Source: Wurfbainia villosa (taxonomy: Eukaryota; Streptophyta; Magnoliopsida; Zingiberales; Zingiberaceae). Taken from it: a stretch of DNA of 64,000 bases. The stretch lies in assembly GCA_025175895.1 (NCBI GenBank), contig CM045989.1:126803272-126867271 (forward strand), read 5' to 3'. Below, piece after piece: positions 53,865-64,000 of the stretch. Under the pieces are notes generated by a model. The model did no database searches. It was not told where the DNA came from and was given only the letters and a program-made list of their open reading frames with translations. Positions within the stretch are counted from its first letter, which is position 1, and every line of letters starts with the position of its first letter. A program made the position numbers and the translations under genes.

Positions 53865-56800
53865 TGTCATGCCCCGAGAGTATACCATGTCAAAAAGCAA
53901 ACGGACAGCATCTCCCCTGTACGTGGCAACATATCGGGTTAATACAAGGCCCGTAGGCCCAACAACAACACAATATATAAAGATACCAACATACCAATTA
54001 TACAAAATATAGCGGAAACAATACAAACAGATAACCAAGATACAAAGACCAAACTGTGCACTCCGAAGTGACTTGACACGACAAGAATCATAACAGAAAT
54101 CGAATCAAAGACCAAATACATACAATACGTCCGTATATCACAAATATGGAAACAATTCTCTGTCTGAGGTAAAACCCAAACCAACAATCCATGGATACAA
54201 CAACAGAAAACATATCCATTCGTCGGTGTGAGATGGGATCAATGGCGAGCTCAACGCCCAAGGAATCTTCTACATTATCAGGCGTGAAACCCGAGGTCGG
54301 GGTGGTGAGTATAAACTCAGGGGTAATATATAGAAAGTGCATGAACAACATATAAGGATAGATCTACAAGTATACATGTGAAGATCTACAGGTATACATC
54401 ATGAGTCCAATAGACATACAGTCCTATCCAACTCTAATAACAAATAACTACAGTAAAGTCATACTCAGTGTATATACTAAACTAATCAACTGAACATGAA
54501 GTAATGTACCAACGTACCTGACGGTCTGTAACACCATATGCAAGATCATCCTGAACAGATTTACAATAACATAACACATATAACGTACCAAGTCCATCCC
54601 ATACCTGACCAATACTTCAACATATGAACAATATATGATCACCTGTAATAAACAACCCGGTCCATACCACACAATGACATGATGCTAATCAAATGCATAC
54701 AACAGTCTGAATCAACGCATGTATCATGCTCAACACATAGCAGTATATAAAATGCAAATGACATGTATCATGATGAACAAGCATGTGAAACAATCATAGC
54801 TCAATCAAATGCAGCATCTCACAGCCATATGTAAAACATATATCAAATACATACATACATATATATCAGCAATGCATATGCATGGTCATGCCTGCGCACC
54901 CAACTCGCTACCACGACCCCAGTGTGGCCTAGGTGGCAGGACATGACAACTATCCCGACTCCAGCTGCCACCACTCTCGAGTGACTGAGTTGGGTAGTAT
55001 GAAACAGTAGCTAGCCCGCCATAGAGCTATATGCTACCCACACGGGGGTCCCTGCTGCTAGCCGCTCCGTCTCTACCCATGAGTAGACGAGCACCACACC
55101 CAGGACAACTGCACATCACACGACCACCGTCTATAGTGGGTGAGTGCGCTAACTACCACTCCGCACAGTGGCTAAGTGCGCATCTCCAGGTACCACCATC
55201 CATAGTGCCCGAGAACGGCATGCACAACAATGCTCTGCCCTCAACCCTGCAACCACTACCCCTAGTGGTTGGGGAGGCGGAATGACTGACGACCCGTCTC
55301 AACCACAAAGCAGACCCAGCCGTCATCATGCATGAAATGTAATGATGCATAGCTCACACACAAATCCTCGCAACACTCCCTAACTCACGGGGAGACCTAG
55401 TCAACCAAAAGTCAACCATTCAAGGACGATAAATCCGTAATCACAACCTATTTACCTATGTAGAGATAAATAGATCCATCAAACTAACACACTGATATGT
55501 ATACGATTCAACGACCGACCTCATAATTTAGACTCATCACCTAACCTAGTGATGCAACCCAGTAACCCAATATGAGGTCATAAAAATAACCCTAACCATA
55601 TGTACTTACTAAACATCTATCAGCTAACACATAATAGGGTTTTATAGTTCCTATCCGTGCTAGATAATCAATGAAGTAACAGAGTATATATCTCAAAGGT
55701 CAAGCCAGTACAAGCATATGATTAAATAAGAGTGGATTTAAGGTGAACAAGTATAAACATATATCCAAATTCATGCACTAGAATTTGATCAAAACTACCG
55801 GACCAGGTAGATATTACCCACCTGATACGAAGCTCGAATAATCCTCACGGTCGTGGACCTGCTTCGTATCCCAAACCTGCACAATAGTAGCAAATTACGA
55901 TTAAGTACAAATCACCGGTACTTATACGAACAAATTACTAATTCATTTTATATTCGTATTCTCTCCTGCAAACATTTTAACCACTCCGATACACAACATA
56001 GGTCAACTACAAGAAAACCTAATTAACCACTTCCTGAGCTTATACATCATAACCCAGCTCCTAATAACTCACCGACATCCTCAAAATTAATTACGGTGAA
56101 CAGATCTAACCACACCCCACTTACTTAACCTAATCATCGTCTCCCTCACTGAGCACAACCCATATGATCCAAACACTAAAATCTCCAAATCAAAGCATAT
56201 CAGTCATCCACTAAAATAACCGAAACACCATAGACATCCAAAGAACAATCGGCAAGAACAAATTCCATTTCCTGATCACAGCCCACAATCTATCCATACA
56301 CTCAACCAGGCCATCCACTGAACCTACACCTATCCCCAATCAACAACGCTTATCAAACAATCCAAATCTACAGAACCGAAGGAACTCCAAATCAACCCAT
56401 TGACAACATTTGCAATCACAGGATACCAACTACACCCTATCAATCGATTACCGTAATCACAGCTAACAATCCCTAACAATCCAAACAAATCAACCATCAC
56501 TGGAATTACTCGAGCACCAATACCCGAATCACACCCAAATACTCATCGGCAATCAAATTCCCAAGAACAAACCAAATCCAACAATCACAGTATAACAACA
56601 CCCCAATCAATGGATACCACAGATGGATATACTGGGTTAGATCCAAACTTACCGGCTCTAAACTCCACCGACGGCGATATTTCCTCAATCCCAGCTGCTC
56701 GTCGAACAAGTCCAAACTCTCGCTCACTGCCAACCCATAGATCTCAGCCAATAACAACCCAAAAACCAGACCACTACTCGAAAGGGAAGGAAAGGGATCG

Positions 56801-57274
56801 ATCCTTACCTTCCAGGCAGCTCATTGCCGCGGCGACAGCACCACCATCTCGCCGAGAGAAGGAAACGCCGACACTCCCTAAGGCAACCTCTTCCTGACCT
56901 CCGACTAGGGATCTACTACCAAGGCGGTGCTGTCGAGCGGCTCTCACCGGACGCCGACGATCTGGAATCCCGGTGACCCGATTGCGCGGAGCGAAGGAGC
57001 GAGGCGGAGGAGAAAGGGAGCGGGGATCGCGATCTGATCGCTCTGTTCATCCGCATCCCTTTTAAATCCCATTCGATACCAACCTAGTTAACCCAGCCCA
57101 AACCAAACCCAATTCGATTGGGTTCAGCTCAGCCGGTTTAACCACTTGACCCAAGTCCAAGTCTAATCCAAACCCAAGCCTAATTTCAACCCAAGCCCAA
57201 TACATCCCAAGCCCATTTAAGCCCAATTAATTAAAGGGGTTAATCCATATAATTTTTTCTCTCCATATTTTACA
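53865..57274 (-). repeat. Del element 3' LTR (left)
   Basis: TGTCATGCCCC to ATTTTACA in plus view. Nearly identical to the right LTR except for a dense patch at 54160-54305. The GC-rich part near 56800-57060 probably holds the promoter region. No ORF has a recognisable product. Confidence 0.9.
54890..55300. repeat. Array of short dyads in the Del LTR
   Basis: Successive 40-60 bp units each contain a small inverted repeat of the CCACT...AGTGG type: for example CCACCACTCTCGAGTG, CCACCGTCTATAGTGGG, CCACTCCGCACAGTGG and CCACTACCCCTAGTGG. The same array is in the right LTR (62150-62560), and a related one in the plus-strand LTR (45110-45420). Confidence 0.75.
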
Positions 57275-57287
57275 TTCTCCCCCACTT
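57275..57287 (-). promoter_or_regulatory. Polypurine tract of the right-hand Del element
   Basis: Minus strand AAGTGGGGGAGAA, directly before the 3' LTR. Identical to the tract at 41986-41998. Confidence 0.88.
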
Positions 57288-60200
57288 ATAAAAATTTGGT
57301 CTCCAAATTTCCGACTCATGTACGAGTACGAGATGTCACAACAACCATCTCAAGTATCCGGAGCAAAGTCACACCTCAAGTGACCAAGTGAAGTACTGAG
57401 CTCGAATATTATATTCCAGCTCTTATACGCTCTCAGCCAACCTATTAAGAGGTCAATAACTGTACCAGAGTAGAGCTCTATACCCGTAACCGATGGGAGA
57501 CTTTGCCCGAATCGTAAGGTGAATCATGAATCACCATCAGAAATGATACTCAAGGTTACTCCATGGATATCATTCCGTCAAACGATCCAACAAAACTCAT
57601 CTTACGGCTCGGAAGAAAATGAGCGGACCTAGCTAATCGATCATCGACTACCCAAATCCTATCAAGTCTTTTCCGAATTCTAGATAATCTCCCAACACAA
57701 TCTAACGTACTAGGCTACCACTTCTATCTCGGTACATAACCCTACTGGTCATAATAATCCACCTTTGCTTGTTGGCATACCCAACATCAAACTACGAAAT
57801 CAACCATGCCCCATATATCGTTCCACCAACTGGAACATCTCAATACTCACTATTTTTGAATACACTCCGAATAAATCATTACTCTCGAATGAAGAGTCTC
57901 CTGAAACAACTCTTCCTAAAACGAATGCAACTCTGGGAACGATTATCCTTCCCAAAGACAGAGATTTATTCTCATAAGAGAAATTAATCTAATGTCCAAA
58001 ATCACACAGAGCTGAAAGTAACTGGAAGACTATAATGACTAATCTCGCTAGTTTCTCAGCTAGCATATACATAATATACGTCTCATTCAACTCCCTCGGG
58101 ATTGCTCCTAATCCCTGAAATGATGCATCTGCGTACAATGCCCTTCCATCCATATCGGACAGATTAACTAACACTGACACAAAAGTCAGCCACCGTCTAG
58201 ACCTTAAAACCTAGCTTCACAAACTTCCGACCAGGTGATTGCCATCACCTTCTTGGTCCCACAAGTCAACGATATAGTATCGCTAGTGCATCCTATCCAC
58301 ATCTACGGTAAATACCAAATCAATCTAGGGAAACCACAACTTCACTCAAGATTGAGAATATATCCATAAATATATCCTCCATAGATATGATGACAATCGA
58401 TCTCAAATACTCCAAGAGTACTTGATTACTCAAATCCATGAACGACTAAACCGTCGATAAGTCTAACAACATTATCAATCAGCTCTATACACCTGAATCC
58501 TTTTTCTCTACGCTAATGATAGCTCAATCATCACACCGACAATGATAATTGTATGACACTAAGTCACTACAATATCAAACCTCCAGTCGTAGACCAACCC
58601 TAGGATATACACAGGTGTCATTTAGCTGATCTAAACAAATCATCTATCCCTAACAAAGGATACTCATTCTCAACTACTGCATTCCAATCATTGATAATCG
58701 ATGAATAACCTCAAAGGTTTGTCTCTCTTTTAACAAAGATTTACGAGTCTTCTCAAGAAGAAACACTAGGAAAGATAAATCTCCCATAGTGTTTAGCAAC
58801 ACTAATACCCGTAAAATCATCTCCCGGTATGAGGTTTTCAACATCGGAACTATTCCCGAAATCACCTCAATCGCTTACTCCACTTTCCCATGCAGTGGCA
58901 AGCTCGAGAGTTCATCCAAAAATATATCCGAATGCTCTCGAATTATACGTACATCCGAGAGTCCTAGTATACCGACGCTCCAACAATCCAACTATCCGTA
59001 AGGATATGTCTATCGTGGAGGTATGTCTAGCAAAGGCTAAGGGTATCCCTTGACTTCTTGATTGTTGATCAACATCTCACCTGACGGTAGAGAAAATCAC
59101 CAACCCACAAGTCGATAGGAACCCTTCGAACCCTATCCAAGAATGTTCTAGACAAAGATACCTGTAAACTACTAGTATCTCTCCATATATCTGCAAATAG
59201 TATAACCTAAAGTAATACCCCGAAGGACCTATCCTTCGGTCTTCTATACTTCTTCTCGAGTAATCATGTAAACTTGTCCAACATCTGTTCTGGACGGCTG
59301 AGCTCATGTAGATGCAAAGACTATCATGGAGGAACTGAAATCAACTGTTGAAACTGAGGTACAAACTGAAACAACTGCAATGGAGATGGTAAACATTGTT
59401 GGACTGACAAAAGGTACACATTTGGCTATAAAATACTGAAGAACTGTCAACATCGTAGTACGCTCCAACTTTGTGAAAGGTATAGCTGCGTCTGAAGAAT
59501 ACAGCATAGATACGACCATCATCGTAAATCTCTCCTTTGTATAAAGCATAACCACGTCTGGGAAGGTAACAGTTGTTATCGTTTGGGAAGGTAACAGTTG
59601 TTGTCGTCTGGGAAGGTAACAATTGTTGTCTGAACGTCTGAGTCTTCTGAGATGTCTTCGGCTGATACTGCTGAGTAATTTACTTCTTCCGGATGAAAGT
59701 ATCAAAGAACTCCTACTATATCTGAGGTAGTAGATCGCTGCTGATGTGATAATCCAATCTTCTGTAATGGTCTCCGATTTCAAGGTTGTGGATCATCCGC
59801 TCGAAAGCATCATCCATAGTCTTCAACTGAGTCTTCAAAATACATACTCTCCTCGTAGATACCGACTACTTATAGTAGAAACAGATACAATGGTCCATCG
59901 GATAATCTGGCTCTGTGTCTCATCGTAACCCGCACTGCACACACATAATCTCCTTTCGGAGTCTTTCCTCTGAGTTCGCTGATAAACATGAGAAGTCACA
60001 CAACTGCAATCGGTCTTCTATGATCGAAAAACTCTCCAATAGTCGCTCATGACTCATGACTTTAATCTTGCTCCTTTTATCCAACATTCGGAGACTTCTA
60101 ATTCCAATAATTTGACTTGCAATATATGCTTATCAAATCTCCAACTCTTAAAACACTTGCTACGGAGTCATTTCTATACACATGACTCGGTCTATTCACT

Positions 60201-61095
60201 TCCGGTAGGATCTGATAGGAGATCCAAACATCCTGATAAAAATGTCAACCGATAACCCGTGGGTGGCCAAAACCAACCCAATCACATTCTTGAGCTATTA
60301 GGTGGTCGTAACCTTCACAAGTCTAACGACTCTGCATGGTACTTTCGTCACCAAACGATCACCCAACCTAAAGCTCAAGAATTCCCTGACGATGAGTCAA
60401 AGAAGATGACGTGGGGAAATACTCTCTCACAACATCACTAGACCATAACCAAGTGATGTGTTATTTCCTATATCTTCCACCAATTACCGGCTAAATCCGG
60501 ATAATGGTATTCAACTAACACTACTATCTTCGTATAACCCGAGTCAAGTACTCTAAAAGTACTTCCAATGTTATACAACCTAGAACGACCAGTCCGGGGA
60601 TCAAAATCACCATGAATATCATCCACTAATTTTCTACTATCTGCATCAGAAATAGTATACTCACTTGTCCATTACCCACCCAATAGGTAATGATCTAACT
60701 AACATAATTAGTGAAAATCTTAGGACCGTAATCCTTGATCTCCACAAGAAATGTGACTACTAACCCCTGCTATCCGACTCGGTATCAGTCGGCTCTCAAA
60801 GGTAATTACCTTTTCGATAGCAGGTACATATCTAATAACCTCAATATGTCGTTCCCGTGGTCAACTCAAACCACGATTACGGATAGTGACTAACAGACTA
60901 CAAGTCATCCAGGTTATAAGCAACTAAATGCATAACCAACATAAGGATATGTAATAACAATTAACATACCTTCAACCTTATAGCTCGGAGATGTCCGCAA
61001 CAGCCAGATCCCAGAACTCACAAAACCAAAACCGAGTAAAGAAAAACTCAATGTCCAAATGAAATAGAATCCGAAAATGGACTTCGCAACCTAGG
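57288..61095 (-). pseudogene. Decayed gag-pol of right-hand Del element
   Basis: On the minus strand, in order, there are several relics. A gag region has a zinc-knuckle relic near 59850-59880 and a Gln-rich, triplicated CTGGGAAGGTAACA segment at 59550-59630. Reverse transcriptase remains lie at 58640-58770. RNase H relic YADASFQGLGAI is at about 58110-58150. Integrase relic IWVVDDRLARSAHFLP is at about 57590-57660. Stops and shifts occur throughout. Relics at 58000-58780 and 59300-59900 are collinear with the plus-strand Del tract (39590-40330 and 19360-19690). Confidence 0.75.
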
Positions 61096-61107
61096 GCTCT
61101 GATACCA
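61096..61107 (-). promoter_or_regulatory. Primer-binding site of right-hand Del element
   Basis: TGGTATCAGAGC on the minus strand, seven bases from the 5' LTR, the same spacing as in the plus-strand Del units. Confidence 0.92.
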
Positions 61108-61114
61108 ATAAAAT

Positions 61115-64000
61115 TGTCACGCCCCAAGAGTATACCGTGCCGAAAAGCAAACGGACAACATCTCCCCTGTACGTGGCAACATATCGGGTTAATACAAGGC
61201 CCGTAGGCCCAACAACAACACAATATATAAAGATACCAACATACCAATTATACAAAACACAGCGAAAACAATACAAACAGATAACCAAGATACAAAAACC
61301 AAACTGTGCACTCCGGAGTGACTTGACACGACAAGAATCATAACAGAAATCGAATCAAAGACCAAATACATACAATACGTCCGTATATCACAAATACGGA
61401 AACAATACAGGGTAAAAACCCAAACCAACAATCCGTAAGGATACAACAACACGGAAAACATATCCATTCGTCCGGTGTGAGATGGGATCAGCTGGCGGAG
61501 CTCCGAACGTCCAAGGAATCTTCTACCTGTTATCTGGGCGACAGGAAACCCAGGGTCCAGGGGTGGTGAGTATAAACTCAGGGGTAATATATAGAAAGTG
61601 CATGAACAACATATAAGGATAGATCTACAAGTATACATGTGAAGATCTACAGGTATACAACATGAGTTCAATAGACATACAGTCCTATCCAACTCTAATA
61701 ACAAATAACTACAGTAAAGTCATACTCAGTGTATATACTAAACTGATCAACTGAACATGAAGTAATGTACCAACGTACCTGATGGTCTGTAACACCATAT
61801 GCTAGATCATCCTGAACAGATTTACAATAACATAACACATATAACGCACCAAGTCCATCCCATACCTGACCAATACTCCAACATATGAACAATATATGAT
61901 CACCTGTAATAAACAACTCGGTCCGTACCACACAATGACATGATGCTAATCAAATGCATACAACAGTCTGAATCAACGCATGTATCATGCTCAATACATA
62001 GCGGTATATAAAATGCAAATGACATGTATCATGATGAACAAGCATGTGCAACAATCATAGCTCAATCAAATGCAGCATCTCACAGGCATATGTAAAACAT
62101 ATATCAAATACATGCATACATATATATCAGCAATGCATATGCATGGTCATGCCTGCACACCCAACTCGCTACCACGACCCCAGTGTGGCCTAGGTGGCAG
62201 GACATGACAACTATCCCGACTCTAGTCGCCACCACTCTCGAGTGACCGAGTTGGGTAGTATGAAACAGTAGCTAGCCCGCCATAGAGCTATATGCTACCC
62301 ACACGGGGGTCCCTGCTGCTAGCCGCTCCGTCTCTACCCATGAGTAGATGAGCACCGCACCCAGGACAACTGCACATCACACGACCACCGTCTATAGTGG
62401 GTGAGTGTGCTAACTACCACTCCGCACAGTGGCCAAGTGCGCATCTCCAGGTACCACCATCCATAGTGGCCGAGAATGGCACGCACAACAATGCTCTGCC
62501 CTCAACCCTGTAACCACTACCTCGAGTGGTCGGGGAGGCGGAATGACTGACGACCCATCTCAACCACAAGGCAGACCCAGTCGTCAGCATGCATGAAATG
62601 TAATGATGCATAGCTCACACACAAATCCTCGCAACACTCCCTAACTCACGGGGAGACCTAGTCAACCAAAAGTCAACCATGCAAGGACGACAAATCCGTA
62701 ATCACAACCTATTTACCTATGTACAGATAAATAGATCCGTCAAACTAACACACTGATATGTATACGATACAACGACCGACCTCATAATTTGGACTCATCA
62801 CCTAACCTAGTGATACAACCCAGTAACCCAATCTGAGGTCATAAAAATAACCCTAACCACATGTACTTACTAAACATCTATCAGATAACACATAATAGGG
62901 TTTTATAGTTCCTATCCGTGCTAGATAATCAATGAAGTAACAGAGTATATATCTCAAAGGTCAAGCCAGTACAAGCATATGATTAAATAAGAGTGGATTT
63001 AAGGTGAACAGGTATAAACATATATCCAAATTCATGCACTAGAATTTGATCAAAACTACCGGACCAGGTAGATATTACCCACCTGATACGAAGCTCGAAT
63101 AATCCTCACGGCCGTGGACCTGCTTCATATCCCAAACCTGCATAATAGTAGCAAATTACGATTAAGTACAAATCACCGGTACTTATACGAACAAATTACT
63201 AATTCATTTTATATTCGTATTCTCTCTTGCAAACATTTTAACCACTCCGATACACAACATAGGTCAACTACAAGAAAACCTAATTGACCACTTCCTGAGC
63301 TTATACATCATAACCCAGCTCCTAATAACTCACCGACATCCTCAAAATTAATTACGGTGAACAGATCTAACCACACCCCACTTACTTAACCTAATCATCG
63401 TCTCCCTCACTGAGCACAACCCATATGATCCAAACACTAAAATCTCCAAATCAAAGCATATCAGTCATCCACTAAAATAACTGAAACACCATAGACATCC
63501 AAAGAACAATCGGCAAGCACAAATTCCATTTCCTGATCACAACCCACAATCTATCCATACACTCAACCAGGCCATCCACCGAACCTACACTTATCCCCAA
63601 TCAACAACCCTTATCAAACAATCCAAATCTACAGAACCGAAGGAACTCCAAATCAACCCATCGACAACATTTGCAATCACAGGATACCAACTACACCCTA
63701 TCAATCGATTACCATAATCACAGCTAACAATCCCTAACAATCCAAACAAATCAACCATCACTGGAATTACCCGAGCACCAATACCCAAATCACACCCAAA
63801 TACTCATCGACAATCAAATTCCCAAGAACAAACCAAATCCAACAATCACAGTATAACAACACCCCAATCAATGGATACCACAGATGGATATACTGGGTTA
63901 GATCCAAACTTACCGACTCTAAACTCCACCGGTGGCAATATTTCCTCAATCCCAGCTGCTCGCCGAACGAGTCCAAACTCCCGCTCACTGCCAACCCATA
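61115..64000 (-). repeat. Del element 5' LTR (right), truncated by window end
   Basis: TGTCACGCCCC start, aligned base for base with 53865 onward apart from the patch at 61400-61565. It also carries the dyad array at 62150-62560. It is cut by the window end at a position equivalent to about 56745. Confidence 0.9.

Larger units (their letters stand above)
53865..64000 (-). mobile_element. Tekay/Del-type gypsy element with decayed interior (continues past window)
   Basis: Left LTR 53865-57274 (3410 bp), internal 57275-61114 (3.84 kb) and right LTR from 61115. About 2.9 kb of the right LTR is visible and it is probably ~0.5 kb short. A primer-binding site is at 61096-61107 and a polypurine tract at 57275-57287. 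It entered element C2 at ATAGG (53860-53864); the partner duplication is outside the window. The interior has only relics of gag, reverse transcriptase, RNase H and integrase, so it is non-autonomous. Confidence 0.9.

Noticed and set aside
57765..57987. Plus-strand 70-codon frames in the right-hand Del interior
   Set aside because: Antisense to integrase and RNase H relics; no independent support.
59304..59783. 159-codon minus-strand frame rich in Ser/Arg/Tyr
   Set aside because: Collinear with the decayed Del gag at 19360-19690, where a different frame is open. Openness is chance.

Overview
This window is plant nuclear intergenic DNA made almost entirely of nested LTR retrotransposons. I see no host gene, rRNA, tRNA or CRISPR array. 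Primer-binding sites complementary to initiator tRNA-Met, Ty1/copia gag of the UBN2 type, Tekay/Del and Athila-like Ty3/gypsy pieces, 2-3.4 kb LTRs and LTR ends of the form CTATTCACCCCCCTCTAGC point to a large-genome angiosperm. A monocot, perhaps of the ginger order, is a guess.

Layout. 1-129: end of a copia-type LTR. 130-3660: decayed Athila-like 3' region and LTR, carrying a tRNA-derived SINE (1434-1823) with an 18-bp target duplication. 3661-4633 and 11305-11860: one copia-like LTR remnant split by element A (4634-11299), a gag-only LTR retrotransposon. 11897-17705: element C1, a second gag-only family arranged as three LTRs in tandem inside one target duplication. 17711-20226 and 39483-50502: a plus-strand Tekay/Del gypsy tract with decayed gag-pol. 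Its complete LTR (41999-46040) contains a solo LTR (42612-43837) and has a polypurine tract on one side and a primer-binding site on the other. 20232-39477: element B, related to A. Its left LTR contains a plus-strand SIRE-like fragment (21421-33922, with an unusual 353-codon ORF), and the LTR of that fragment contains a complete Angela-like copia element (23420-32797). 50503-53864: element C2, cut by a minus-strand Tekay/Del element (53865 to beyond 64000).

Order of events. Del tract, then B, then Angela (the SIRE-like fragment lies between B and Angela, but its own junctions are unresolved). On the right: Del tract, then C2, then minus-strand Del. Target-site duplications are directly visible for A (GAATG), B (AATTC), C1 (ATGTA), Angela (CAACA), the solo LTR (CCCCG) and the SINE.

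How the pieces relate. No element here encodes a working pol. A, B, C1 and C2 carry only gag and must have used reverse transcriptase and integrase from elsewhere. A/B and C keep opposite halves of a SIRE-type gag: A/B keep zinc knuckles, C keeps the UBN2 body. Three Del copies share the same wrecked reverse transcriptase, so a defective master was probably amplified.

The most striking anomaly is that paired LTRs that are otherwise almost identical differ in short dense patches centred on CAG/CTG/CCGG (CHG) motifs, in several unrelated elements. This is either a consensus artefact linked to CHG methylation or an unrecognised mutational process.
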